Part shown: positions 8,023 to 15,401 of the stretch, one piece after another
Numbering within the stretch: position 1 is the first letter of the stretch
Layout of the letters: every line of letters starts with the position of its first letter
Assembly: GCA_012521935.1 (NCBI GenBank)
Contig: JAAYLJ010000033.1
Coordinates: 1 to 30,314 of the forward strand
Source of the DNA: Campylobacteraceae bacterium
Lineage (GTDB): Bacteria; Campylobacterota; Campylobacteria; Campylobacterales; Campylobacteraceae
Reading direction: 5' to 3'
Length of the DNA: 30,314 nucleotides
Program-made: the position numbers and the translations under genes
The notes under the pieces: generated by a model
Seen by the model: the letters and a program-made list of their open reading frames with translations, nothing else
Told to the model about the DNA's origin: nothing
Database searches by the model: none

Positions 8023-8391
8023 TTACTTAGCTTTTGCGCCGACGGTCTTCTTTTTCCCTTTGCGTGTTCTGGCATTTGTTTTAGTTTTTTGCCCACGAAC
8101 AGGAAGACCTTTTCTATGTCGTAAGCCTCGGTAGCTCCCAAGGTCCATTAACGATTTAATATCCATCGCAACACTTTTTCTTAAATCACCCTCAACTATA
8201 TATTTTCCTTGAATCTCATTTCTAATTGCAGCAGCATCTTCTTCGCTTAGCTCATGAACTCTTTTGTCATAAGGAATGCCAGTTGCATCTAAAATCAATC
8301 TTGATGTATGAAGACCAATTCCATATATATATGTTAATGCGTATTCAACACGCTTTTTTTTCGGTAAATCTACACCTGAAATACGAGCCAT
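8023..8391 (-). CDS. rpsM: 30S ribosomal protein S13
   Basis: S13 forms the head bridge to L5 and contacts the P-site tRNA. The 122-residue protein starts MARISGVDLPKKKRVEYALT, carries the helix-hairpin-helix with YIYGIGLHTSR, and ends in the RGLRHRKGLPVRGQKTKTNA signature and a basic tail. It starts 3 bases after the rpmJ stop. Confidence 0.98.
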   Translation of the reverse strand: MARISGVDLPKKKRVEYALTYIYGIGLHTSRLILDATGIPYDKRVHELSEEDAAAIRNEIQGKYIVEGDLRKSVAMDIKSLMDLGSYRGLRHRKGLPVRGQKTKTNARTRKGKKKTVGAKAK

Positions 8392-8394
8392 GAA

Positions 8395-8508
8395 CTATCC
8401 TTGTCTTTGTTTGTGTTTTGGAGTTTCGCAAATCACACGCACGACTCCGCGGCGCTTAACAATCTTGCATTTCTCGCACATCTTCTTTACAGAAGCCCTT
8501 ACTTTCAT
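8395..8508 (-). CDS. rpmJ: 50S ribosomal protein L36
   Basis: This 37-codon gene reads MKVRASVKKMCEKCKIVKRR followed by GVVRVICETPKHKQRQG. Cys11, Cys14, Cys27 and His32 form the zinc site, so this is the zinc-binding C+ version of L36. A Shine-Dalgarno AGGAG lies upstream of the ATG. It heads the alpha-operon genes (rpsM, rpsK, rpsD, rpoA, rplQ) and follows a 158-base gap after infA that may hold its own promoter and leader. Confidence 0.97.
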   Translation of the reverse strand: MKVRASVKKMCEKCKIVKRRGVVRVICETPKHKQRQG

Positions 8509-8531
8509 CTATATTCTCCTAATGGATTATT

Positions 8532-8595
8532 CCACTTTTTATTTACTGCCTTAGGTTTAATGATGAATAATTAAACCAATTATTGAAAAAATAGT
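8532..8595 (-). promoter_or_regulatory. Nested inverted repeat in the rpmJ leader
   Basis: On the minus strand an inner perfect 8-base stem GGTTTAAT / ATTAAACC (8577-8570 with 8561-8554, 8-base loop) is enclosed by CCACT / AGTGG (8595-8591 with 8536-8532). The outer arms continue inward as T-rich/A-rich strands with two mismatches. It lies between the candidate -10 and rpmJ. It could be a leader RNA structure, possibly an autoregulatory site for the alpha operon; there is no run of T after it, so it is not an intrinsic terminator. AT-rich sequence makes chance pairing a real alternative. Confidence 0.4.
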
Positions 8596-8641
8596 GGTCA
8601 CTTTATCAATAATTCTTCGCACAGTTTTGCAAAAGGGGCAT

Positions 8642-8647
8642 AGTATA
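8642..8647 (-). promoter_or_regulatory. Candidate internal promoter (-10) for rpmJ-rplQ
   Basis: The minus strand reads AGATATACTATG, giving a -10-like TATACT about 20 bases after the infA stop, preceded by T-rich sequence. A start near 8634 would give a leader of about 125 bases before rpmJ. No -35 is visible. This is the only gap of such length inside the spc-alpha genes. Confidence 0.35.
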
Positions 8648-8666
8648 TCTAAATAAAGCTTTTGGC

Positions 8667-8885
8667 TTACTTATATCTATATGTAATCCTGCCTTTATCT
8701 AAACTATATGGAGTTAGCTCCACTTTTACTCTATCTCCTGGCATTATTTTTATATAATGCATCCTCATTTTTCCAGCGATATGGCATAAAATCACATGCT
8801 TATTATCAAGCTCAACTTTAAAGGTTGCGTTTGGTAAAGCTTCTACAACATCGCCATCAATCTCTATGATGTCATCTTTTGCCAT
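8667..8885 (-). CDS. infA: Translation initiation factor IF-1
   Basis: IF-1 occupies the A site during initiation. The 72-residue S1/OB-fold protein has the canonical sequence: MAKDDIIEIDGDVVEALPNA, HIAGKMRMHYIKIMPGDRVK and the C-terminal KGRITYRYK. It follows map by 8 bases. The map-infA-rpmJ-rpsM order is the usual junction between spc and alpha operons. Confidence 0.98.
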   Translation of the reverse strand: MAKDDIIEIDGDVVEALPNATFKVELDNKHVILCHIAGKMRMHYIKIMPGDRVKVELTPYSLDKGRITYRYK

Positions 8886-8893
8886 CTATCCTC

Positions 8894-9661
8894 CTATTTT
8901 GATCTATCTATTGAGATAATTTTAGCTCTACTATCAACTATGGCAACAGTATGTTCATAATGACTGGTTCTAAGCCCATCTTTTGAAACAACTGACCATT
9001 TGTCTTCTTTAATAATTGGTGTACCATCTTTTTGACAAACCATTGGCTCTATACAAAAAACCATTCCATTTTTGATTTTCGGCCCTTGTTTTGGGTTTTT
9101 GCCCTCTAAATAGTTTGGGATTTCAGGCTCTTCATGAGGCTTTCTTCCAATCCCATGTCCACAAAATCCTCTTAAAGGCACATACCCTCTATCTAAAATA
9201 AACTGCTCTAAAAAATAACTTAACTCTTTAAACCTCATGCCCTCTTTTATATAATCAATCGCTGCATACAAGGCATCTTTTGAGCAAGCTATTAAATCTT
9301 CATCTTCTTTTGAAATTTTCCCAATGGGGATTGTCATTGCAGCATCACCATACCAACCTTGATATTCACTTCCAATATCAAGTCCTAAAATATCTCCCTC
9401 TTTAACAACTCTCTCATCAGGTATGCCATGAATTACCACTTCATTTAATGAGGTACACACTCCTCCAGGAAAACCATACAATCCTTTAAAAGCTGGCCTA
9501 ACATTTAATTTATGTAAAAACTCTTCGCCATAATTATTAATTTGCGCTAAAGTCATTCCTGGTTTAACTATCTCTTTTAAATAATTTAATGTTTTAGCCA
9601 CGCACTCACCAGCCCTAGCGAGTTTTTCAATCTCGCTGGGCTTTTTTAAAGTTATCGCCAT
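8894..9661 (-). CDS. map: Methionine aminopeptidase, type I
   Basis: This enzyme removes the initiator methionine from nascent proteins. The 255-residue enzyme has the five metal ligands Asp95, Asp106, His169, Glu205 and Glu236, plus His78 and His176 of the active site (GLDIG, GHGIGRKPHEEPEIPNY, FCIEPMV, HYEHTVAI). There is no N-terminal zinc-finger extension, so it is type Ia. Its ATG follows the secY stop with no gap, and infA is 8 bases on. Confidence 0.97.
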   Translation of the reverse strand: MAITLKKPSEIEKLARAGECVAKTLNYLKEIVKPGMTLAQINNYGEEFLHKLNVRPAFKGLYGFPGGVCTSLNEVVIHGIPDERVVKEGDILGLDIGSEYQGWYGDAAMTIPIGKISKEDEDLIACSKDALYAAIDYIKEGMRFKELSYFLEQFILDRGYVPLRGFCGHGIGRKPHEEPEIPNYLEGKNPKQGPKIKNGMVFCIEPMVCQKDGTPIIKEDKWSVVSKDGLRTSHYEHTVAIVDSRAKIISIDRSK

Positions 9662-10924
9662 CTATAGGCCAACTGCACTAAGAGTTTGATATTTATTCAT
9701 ATACATTTGAGCTTCTATTTTTCTCATAGTATCAAGAGCTACTTGAACAACAATCAAAACTGCCGTTCCTCCAAAATAAAATGGAACTCCCATAACTTTT
9801 ACTAAAACCCATGGAAGAGTAGAGATAAGTCCTAGATAGATAGCTCCAGTAAAAGTCAACCTACTTGCAACTTCATTTAAAAAGTTAGCAGTGCTTGTTC
9901 CTGGTCTAAGCCCAGGTATGAAACCACCCTGTTTTTTTAAGTTTTCTGAAATATCTTTTGCATTAAAAACAATTGACGCATAAAAATATGAGAAAAAGAT
10001 AACAAAAAGAAATGTTAAAACATTAAAAAAGTAACTATTTGGATTTAAAAAGTCATTTATTGCTTGGATATATCTATTATCGCTTGCTTGTAAAATAGTT
10101 GATGGGAACATTAAAATTGCAGATGCAAAGATTGGTGGAATAACACCAGATAAGTTCACTTTAATAGGCACATAGTTCATTATTCTTTTATCTTGATTTT
10201 GCATCATGACTTTTCTAGAATATGAGACAGGAATGCGCCTCTCACCCATTTCAACATAGATAATAGTTCCAACGGTTGCTAAAATTACCGCAACTATTCC
10301 AATCACTACTAAAAAGTTTAATTCGCCTGTATTTACTAAGTTGATAGTTCCGCCAATCGCAGATGGAATTCCAGAAACAATACCAGCGAAAATAATTAAA
10401 CTAATACCATTTCCAATCCCTCTTTGAGTGATTTGCTCACCAATCCACATAAGAAGCATTGTGCCAGTTAGCATTGAGACTGCAGCAACTGATACAAAAG
10501 TTCCAGTATCAATCATAATAGCACTCTCTCCGCCTCTTCCTGTCATGCTTTGAAGACCTATGGAGACTCCAACTGCTTGAACAATCGTAATTCCAATGGT
10601 TGCATATCTAATAATTTGCATATATTTAACCATTCCATCACGCTCTTTTTTCATCTTTCCAAGATTTGGAAAAGTAGCAGCTAGTAACTCCATAACAATT
10701 GAAGCGGTAATGTATGGCATTATACCAAGGGAGATAATACTAAGCCTCTCAGCTGCCTTTCCACTAAACATATTAAATAGCCCCAAAGCATTGGAGCTAT
10801 TTGAGTCAAAAAACTCTTTGATAACATCTATGTTTACGCCTGGAACTGGCACATAAGCTAAGATTCTATAGGCAAACAAAAAAGCTAAAGTGATGAGAAT
10901 TTTGTTGGTTAATTCTTTCCCCAT
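9662..10924 (-). CDS. secY: Protein translocase subunit SecY
   Basis: This is the channel subunit of the SecYEG translocon in the inner membrane. The 420-residue protein has about ten hydrophobic segments and family landmarks: the first helix LITLAFLFAYRILAYVPVPG, the plug region near FSGKAAERLSIISLGIMPYI, GIGNGISLIIFAGI, and the cytosolic loop GGFIPGLRPG. The open frame extends to a GTG at 10936, which would overlap rplO by 11 bases and has no Shine-Dalgarno. ATG 10924, giving MGKELTNKILI, agrees with the family N-terminus and was chosen. Confidence 0.97.
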   Translation of the reverse strand: MGKELTNKILITLAFLFAYRILAYVPVPGVNIDVIKEFFDSNSSNALGLFNMFSGKAAERLSIISLGIMPYITASIVMELLAATFPNLGKMKKERDGMVKYMQIIRYATIGITIVQAVGVSIGLQSMTGRGGESAIMIDTGTFVSVAAVSMLTGTMLLMWIGEQITQRGIGNGISLIIFAGIVSGIPSAIGGTINLVNTGELNFLVVIGIVAVILATVGTIIYVEMGERRIPVSYSRKVMMQNQDKRIMNYVPIKVNLSGVIPPIFASAILMFPSTILQASDNRYIQAINDFLNPNSYFFNVLTFLFVIFFSYFYASIVFNAKDISENLKKQGGFIPGLRPGTSTANFLNEVASRLTFTGAIYLGLISTLPWVLVKVMGVPFYFGGTAVLIVVQVALDTMRKIEAQMYMNKYQTLSAVGL

Positions 10925-10925
10925 T

Positions 10926-11324
10926 TTAATTTCCACTTACAGTTACATTATCATCTTTAATCTTTGCAACTAGCGCTTTTGCCTCACTTCCTATTAGTTT
11001 AACTCTTTTGATTTTAGTTGTCATTTTATGAATAGATTTTATACTATCAATAGTTATCTCTTCTAACTCTAAAATTTCTCTATTTTTATCTACATTAATA
11101 GCATATGGCTTAACCACTCTTGAGTTAAATCCAACTTTTGGAAGTCTTCTTTGTAGTGGTTGCTGACCGCCTTCAAAGCCTCTTTTTATACTAAAGCCTG
11201 CTCTAGCTCTTTGACCTTTATGTCCTTTTGCTGCAGTCTTTCCTGTTCCACTTCCTTGCCCTCTTCCAACTCTTTTTTTGCTATGAGTCGAGCCAAGTGC
11301 TGGAGTTAAATTTTCTAATGACAT
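10926..11324 (-). CDS. rplO: 50S ribosomal protein L15
   Basis: L15 is a late-assembly 50S protein. The 132-residue protein starts MSLENLTPALGSTHSKKRVG and continues with the Gly/Lys-rich RGQGSGTGKTAAKGHKGQRA extension that penetrates 23S rRNA, then FEGGQQPLQRRLPKVGF. It is slightly shorter than the E. coli protein (about 144). It lies between rpsE and secY as usual. Confidence 0.98.
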   Translation of the reverse strand: MSLENLTPALGSTHSKKRVGRGQGSGTGKTAAKGHKGQRARAGFSIKRGFEGGQQPLQRRLPKVGFNSRVVKPYAINVDKNREILELEEITIDSIKSIHKMTTKIKRVKLIGSEAKALVAKIKDDNVTVSGN

Positions 11325-11345
11325 AATTTTTCCTTTTTTACAATC

Positions 11346-11789
11346 TTAGCTTTTAATCATGCTTAAAGCTTTGATAGTTGCACGAACAACATTAGAAGAG
11401 TTATTTGAACCAAGAGATTTAGTCAAAATATCTTTAATGCCCGCTAGCTCTAAAACTGGTCTAGTTGAACCACCTGCAATAACTCCAGTACCCTCACTAG
11501 CTGGTTTAAGTAAAATACGACTAGCGTTATATTTAACTTCAATGTCATGAGCTATGGTTGAGCCTTTAATATCAACTTTTATAATATTTTTAAAAGCATT
11601 ATCTACTGCTTTTTTGATTGCATCTGGAACCTCTTTTGCTTTTCCAAATCCATATCCAACTAAACCATTTCGGTTTCCAATTACCACTAATGCTGTAAAA
11701 CGAAAACGGCGACCACCTTTTACTACTTTGGTAACCCTGCCGATATTTACGATTACTTCTTCAAACTCTTCTTTATTGTATTTTTCCAT
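11346..11789 (-). CDS. rpsE: 30S ribosomal protein S5
   Basis: S5 affects decoding fidelity and helicase activity at the mRNA entry site. The 147-residue protein has the dsRNA-binding fold with RVTKVVKGGRRFRFTALVVI, GLVGYGFGKAKEVPDAIKKA and the C-terminal LKPASEGTGVIAGGSTRPVL. It is shorter than the E. coli protein (about 166), missing N- and C-terminal tails. Confidence 0.98.
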   Translation of the reverse strand: MEKYNKEEFEEVIVNIGRVTKVVKGGRRFRFTALVVIGNRNGLVGYGFGKAKEVPDAIKKAVDNAFKNIIKVDIKGSTIAHDIEVKYNASRILLKPASEGTGVIAGGSTRPVLELAGIKDILTKSLGSNNSSNVVRATIKALSMIKS

Positions 11790-11814
11790 CTTTGTTTCCT
11801 TATCGACTTATCGG

Positions 11815-12171
11815 TTAAAGCTTAATGCCATTTTCGCGCATCGCTTCAGCAAAGGCTGCAACAACACCATGATACAAATATCCATTTCTATCAAACTTTA
11901 CCTCTTGAATACCCTTTGCCACCAAAGCTTCAGCCATAGTTTTTCCTAAAATAGCCGCACCCTCTTTATTGGCCTTAAGATCCATCTTTTTACCATCAAC
12001 CGCAGCTAAAGTTGTACTATTTACATCCTCTATAGCTTGTGCATAAACTCTACGATTTGATCTAAAAATTGAGACTCTAGGGCACTCAGGTGTGCCAGAG
12101 ATTTTACCACGCACTCTAAGCTTTCTTTTTTGTCTGAGTGCTATTTTTCTTTTTAAAGTTGTTTCTCTCAT
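11815..12171 (-). CDS. rplR: 50S ribosomal protein L18
   Basis: This 5S rRNA-binding protein of the central protuberance has 118 residues, with basic N-terminus (LKRKIALRQKRKLRVRGKI), the PRVSIFRSNRRVYAQAIED segment and the C-terminal FDRNGYLYHGVVAAFAEAMR. Length and order (rplF-rplR-rpsE) are standard. Confidence 0.98.
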   Translation of the reverse strand: MRETTLKRKIALRQKRKLRVRGKISGTPECPRVSIFRSNRRVYAQAIEDVNSTTLAAVDGKKMDLKANKEGAAILGKTMAEALVAKGIQEVKFDRNGYLYHGVVAAFAEAMRENGIKL

Positions 12172-12181
12172 TTATAGTCCC

Positions 12182-12718
12182 TTACTTCTTGGATGTTTTG
12201 CCAGCTTTTCGGATAATGCGCTCATCAATATACTTAACGCCTTTACCCTTATATGGCTCTGGTGGTCTAAATTCTCTAATCTTGGCAGCTATCTGTCCCA
12301 CAACTTGTTTATCATCACCTTTTATAGTAATAACATTTTTTTCAACACTTATATCTATATCGTTTGGAAATTCATAATGAACTGGATGTGAAAAACCAAG
12401 TTGCAATTCAAGAACCTTGCCATTTACTGCAGCTCTATACCCAACACCATTAACTTCTAATTTTTTTGTAAAACCTTCAGTTAATCCAATTACAATGTTA
12501 CTTGCAAGAGATCTATAAAGTCCCCAAAAAGCGTGATCTTTTCTATCATCTCCCTTTGGTGAAAACTCTAAACTTCCATCTTTAAAGCTCATAGATACTT
12601 GATCTTTTGTATCTAAAACTTTTTCAATGTTACCTTTTTTAAATATCGCTTGATCGCCATCAAGCTTTAACTCTACACCTGCTGGAATAACCACAGGCAT
12701 CTTTCCAATTCGTGACAT
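12182..12718 (-). CDS. rplF: 50S ribosomal protein L6
   Basis: L6 sits near the factor-binding site. The 178-residue protein starts MSRIGKMPVVIPAGVELKLD and has two repeated alpha/beta domains; the second ends with the signature REFRPPEPYKGKGVKYIDE. The preceding 76-base gap after rpsH is unusually long for this operon and is described separately. Confidence 0.98.
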   Translation of the reverse strand: MSRIGKMPVVIPAGVELKLDGDQAIFKKGNIEKVLDTKDQVSMSFKDGSLEFSPKGDDRKDHAFWGLYRSLASNIVIGLTEGFTKKLEVNGVGYRAAVNGKVLELQLGFSHPVHYEFPNDIDISVEKNVITIKGDDKQVVGQIAAKIREFRPPEPYKGKGVKYIDERIIRKAGKTSKK

Positions 12719-12734
12719 TTTTATCCTTTTTACT

Positions 12735-12752
12735 TGTCTACGATATGTCTAC
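12735..12752. repeat. Tandem direct repeat in the rpsH-rplF gap
   Basis: TGTCTAC occurs twice with an 11-base period (12735-12741 and 12746-12752), roughly one DNA helical turn, just upstream of the rplF Shine-Dalgarno. On the minus strand it reads GTAGACA twice. Nearby, GGTAT also occurs twice at a 7-base period. Role unknown; it may be chance. Confidence 0.4.
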
Positions 12753-12778
12753 TTTTAAGAATGGATACCGAATACCAT

Positions 12779-12799
12779 AAAAAGTAAGGGCAGCTTACC
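12779..12799 (-). terminator. Weak terminator-like hairpin between rpsH and rplF
   Basis: On the minus strand GTAAG, a five-base loop CTGCC, and CTTAC are followed by TTTTTT. The stem begins within the rpsH stop codon. Only five base pairs support it, so it would at most attenuate transcription inside the superoperon. Confidence 0.3.
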
Positions 12800-13190
12800 A
12801 AATACTGCAAAGCAACTCACCGCCTACTCCACTTTTATGAGCTTCTTCATTACTCATAACGCCTCTTGAAGTACTTACAATAACGGTGCCATAACCATTT
12901 TTAAATCTTTTAATTTGATCTTTGCCTCTATATACTCTTCTACCTGGCTTAGAGATTCTTTTTACTTCATTTATAACTCTATTACCATTTTCATCATACT
13001 TTAAGACAACATTTACAAATTTTTTATTTCCATCTTCAACTACATTGTACTCTTCAATGTACCCTTTAGCTTTAAATATGCCAAGGATAGCTTCAACAGC
13101 ATTTGTGTGGAGCAGTTTTGTAGTCTCTAATTTTCGCATTGATGCATTTCTAATTCTAGTTAACGCATCAGATATTAAATCATTCATCAT
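12795..13190 (-). CDS. rpsH: 30S ribosomal protein S8
   Basis: S8 binds the central domain of 16S rRNA and represses the spc operon in E. coli. The 131-residue protein starts MMNDLISDALTRIRNASMRK and ends in the conserved YGTVIVSTSRGVMSNEEAHK region and GGELLCSIW. Two adjacent ATG codons could start it; GGA spacing favours the first. The gap to rpsN is 10 bases. Confidence 0.98.
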   Translation of the reverse strand: MMNDLISDALTRIRNASMRKLETTKLLHTNAVEAILGIFKAKGYIEEYNVVEDGNKKFVNVVLKYDENGNRVINEVKRISKPGRRVYRGKDQIKRFKNGYGTVIVSTSRGVMSNEEAHKSGVGGELLCSIW

Positions 13191-13200
13191 AGCTATATCC

Positions 13201-13386
13201 TTACCAACTTGCTTTTTTCAAACCAGGAATCAATCCCTCATTTGCCATTTTTCTTAGGCAAACTCGGCACAATCCAAAATCTCTATAGACTGAGTGCGGA
13301 CGCCCACACACTTGACACCTAGTATAAGCTCTTACTTTAAACTTTGGCTTTCTTGCAGCCTTAGCTATCATAGATTTTTTAGCCAT
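13201..13386 (-). CDS. rpsN: 30S ribosomal protein S14, zinc-binding type
   Basis: This is the short 61-residue form of S14 with two CxxC pairs (CQVCGRPHSVYRDFGLCRVC), i.e. the zinc-binding C+ paralogue. The open frame runs six codons upstream, but MAKKSMIAKAARKPKFKVRA is the family N-terminus. ATG 13386 overlaps the rplE stop by 8 bases and has GGAAG upstream. No second, zinc-free S14 is visible in this window. Confidence 0.97.
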   Translation of the reverse strand: MAKKSMIAKAARKPKFKVRAYTRCQVCGRPHSVYRDFGLCRVCLRKMANEGLIPGLKKASW

Positions 13387-13930
13387 TACTTCTTCCTTTA
13401 GCAAAAGGGATGCCCACTAGCTCTAAAAGTTTGTGTGCTTCCTTATCTGATTTCGCAGTTGTTACTATCGCAATATTCATTCCATGAGTTTTAATAATCT
13501 TGTCATACTCAACCTCAGGAAACATTAACTGCTCATTTAATCCAAAATTATAATTTCCTCTTCCATCAAATCCATTGCGTGGCAAACCACGGAAATCCTT
13601 AACTCTTGGAAGTGCAACAGAGATAAGCTTATCTAAAAAAGCATACATATTTCTGCCTCTTAGTGTTACTTTGATGCCAACAGGAAAGCCCTCTCTAATT
13701 TTAAATCCTGCAACAGATTTTTTAGCCACAGTACTTAAAGCTTTTTGCCCTGCGATTAAAGAGATGGTATCTGTCATGTTTTGCAAAATTTTATTGTCTT
13801 TTGCATTATCCCCTGCTCCAACACTAATGATGATTTTCTCAATAGCTGGAATTAGCATTGGGTTTTTTATGCCAAGAGCTTCTACTAAAGCTGGCTTTAT
13901 CTCATTTTTGTATTTTTCTTGTAATCTCAT
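13379..13930 (-). CDS. rplE: 50S ribosomal protein L5
   Basis: This 5S rRNA-binding protein of the central protuberance has 183 residues. It starts MRLQEKYKNEIKPALVEALG and contains the family GQKALSTVAKKSVAGFKIRE and LPRVKDFRGLPRNGFDGRGN stretches. It follows rplX by 3 bases and overlaps rpsN by 8, which suggests coupled translation. Confidence 0.98.
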   Translation of the reverse strand: MRLQEKYKNEIKPALVEALGIKNPMLIPAIEKIIISVGAGDNAKDNKILQNMTDTISLIAGQKALSTVAKKSVAGFKIREGFPVGIKVTLRGRNMYAFLDKLISVALPRVKDFRGLPRNGFDGRGNYNFGLNEQLMFPEVEYDKIIKTHGMNIAIVTTAKSDKEAHKLLELVGIPFAKGRSNG

Positions 13931-13933
13931 CTC

Positions 13934-14167
13934 TTAACCCTCTACTTTCGCAACATTTGAAATATCAATAGGCATCTCTTTATTTATAAATCCGCCTTCA
14001 GGGTTTTTATCGCTTGGCTTTACAGCTTTTTTAGCAAGCTTGCATCCTTTAACTACTACTTGTCCTTTTTTAGGCATTACTTGTAAAACCTCTCCAGTTT
14101 TACCTTTATCATCCCCTGCAATTATCTTTACAGTGTCGCCTTTTTTTATCTTATATTTAATAGCCAT
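13934..14167 (-). CDS. rplX: 50S ribosomal protein L24
   Basis: This assembly initiator binds the 5' end of 23S rRNA. The 77-residue protein has a KOW motif (KIKKGDTVKIIAGDDKGKTG) at the N-terminus. It is compact compared with the roughly 104-residue E. coli protein; the C-terminal extension is absent. It starts 2 bases after rplN. Confidence 0.97.
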   Translation of the reverse strand: MAIKYKIKKGDTVKIIAGDDKGKTGEVLQVMPKKGQVVVKGCKLAKKAVKPSDKNPEGGFINKEMPIDISNVAKVEG

Positions 14168-14169
14168 GG

Positions 14170-14538
14170 TTACAGTACCTCCGGAGCTAAAGAGACAATT
14201 TTCATAAAGTTAGCGTATCTTACTTCCCTACTCACTGGTCCAAAGATACGAGTTCCTACTGGCTCTTTTTTACCATCTAATATAACCGCAGCATTTTCGT
14301 CAAAACGGATAAGTGAGCCATTTTCTCTTTGAATCTCTTTTTTTGTTCTAACAATGACAGCTTTTACTACCTGTCCTTTTTTAATCTTTCCATTAGGTAA
14401 TGCTTTTTTAACTGACGCTACAATAACATCACCAACACTTGCATATCTTCGCTTGCTTCCGCCTAATACTTTGATACACATAATCTCTTTTGCACCGCTA
14501 TTGTCGGCAACAGTCATTCTTGTAAAACTTTGAATCAT
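14170..14538 (-). CDS. rplN: 50S ribosomal protein L14
   Basis: This 122-residue interface protein contacts 16S rRNA in bridges B5/B8. It starts MIQSFTRMTVADNSGAKEIM, the family signature, and ends with GTRIFGPVSREVR and the MKIVSLAPEVL tail. Its start overlaps the rpsQ stop by one base. Confidence 0.98.
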   Translation of the reverse strand: MIQSFTRMTVADNSGAKEIMCIKVLGGSKRRYASVGDVIVASVKKALPNGKIKKGQVVKAVIVRTKKEIQRENGSLIRFDENAAVILDGKKEPVGTRIFGPVSREVRYANFMKIVSLAPEVL

Positions 14539-14789
14539 TACTCTACTCCTGTTGCAACTACAGCTTTTAGGCGAAATGATTTTCTTTTAGAAAGTGGTCT
14601 GCACTCAACTGCAACAACCGTATCACCTGGAGCTGTCTGATTTTTTTCATCATGGACTAAATACTTTTTAAATCTTTTGACAAATTTGCGGTAGCGTGGA
14701 TGCATTACTTTTCTCTCCACAAGCACAGTAGCAGTTTTATCACCTGCTTTTTGTACTACAACACCTTGTATCTCTTTTTTTAATGACAT
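14538..14789 (-). CDS. rpsQ: 30S ribosomal protein S17
   Basis: This primary 16S rRNA binder has an OB fold. The 83-residue protein contains the signature KEIQGVVVQKAGDKTATVLV, VMHPRYRKFVKRFKKYLVHD and GDTVVAVECRPLSKRK. Two in-frame ATGs exist; the second (14789) is preferred because GAGG lies eight bases upstream, while it lies only two bases from the first (14795). Confidence 0.97.
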   Translation of the reverse strand: MSLKKEIQGVVVQKAGDKTATVLVERKVMHPRYRKFVKRFKKYLVHDEKNQTAPGDTVVAVECRPLSKRKSFRLKAVVATGVE

Positions 14790-14801
14790 GTTCATACCCT
14801 C

Positions 14802-14987
14802 TTACTTATTGGCAGCAATTGCTGTTTTAATGCGTGCGATATCTTTACGCACTTCACGGACTTCATTAGGGTTAGTTAGCTGCATTGTTTTAAGCTTTTG
14901 TCTTAAGGTAAAAAGCAGCAACTTTTTCTCTTTTAATAACTCTGCCAACTCGGCAGCTGTCTTGTCTTTTAAATCAATATATTTCAT
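14802..14987 (-). CDS. rpmC: 50S ribosomal protein L29
   Basis: This two-helix protein near the exit tunnel is part of the trigger factor/SRP docking site. The chosen 61-residue form starts MKYIDLKDKTAAELAELLKE and continues with the LRQKLKTMQLTNP loop. The open frame reaches a GTG at 14993, but ATG 14987 gives the family N-terminus and has GAGAG upstream. It overlaps rplP by 14 bases. Confidence 0.96.
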   Translation of the reverse strand: MKYIDLKDKTAAELAELLKEKKLLLFTLRQKLKTMQLTNPNEVREVRKDIARIKTAIAANK

Positions 14988-15399
14988 TTTCACTCTCTCG
15001 CGTAATTATTTTCGCTTTAAATGGTAACTTATGAATCGCTAGAGTTAGTGCTTCGCGAGCAAGCTCTTCACTTACACCTGACATTTCATAAATGATTCTG
15101 CCTGGTTTAATATTCATAACCCACTTCTCAACTCCACCTTTACCTTTACCCATTCTTGTCTCAAGTGGCTTTTTAGTAAGTGGCTTATCTGGAAAAACTC
15201 TAATCCAAGTTTTAGCTTGTCTTTTTACATGACGAGTCATTGCAATACGACCAGCTTCAATCTGTCTTGAGTCAATTCTTCCAGCCGAGATAGCTTTAAT
15301 TGCGAAATCTCCATAGGCAATAGAAGCTCCACGAGTAGCTTTACCTCTATTTCGCCCTTTCATCATTTTACGATATTTCGTTCTTTTTGGCATCATCAT
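14974..15399 (-). CDS. rplP: 50S ribosomal protein L16
   Basis: L16 is needed for correct A-site tRNA placement. The 141-residue protein starts MMMPKRTKYRKMMKGRNRGK, with GDFAIKAISAGRIDSRQIEA and the conserved Arg-rich AGRIAMTRHVKRQAKTWIRV. Three successive ATG codons open it; the first is taken because Helicobacter L16 also has two residues before MPKR. It lies 2 bases after rpsC. Confidence 0.98.
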   Translation of the reverse strand: MMMPKRTKYRKMMKGRNRGKATRGASIAYGDFAIKAISAGRIDSRQIEAGRIAMTRHVKRQAKTWIRVFPDKPLTKKPLETRMGKGKGGVEKWVMNIKPGRIIYEMSGVSEELAREALTLAIHKLPFKAKIITRESENEIY

Positions 15400-15401
15400 G
15401 G

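Noticed and set aside
11554..12391. Several long plus-strand frames opposite rpsE, rplR and rplF
   Set aside because: They are shadows of well-conserved ribosomal protein genes; they lack ribosome binding sites and recognisable domains.
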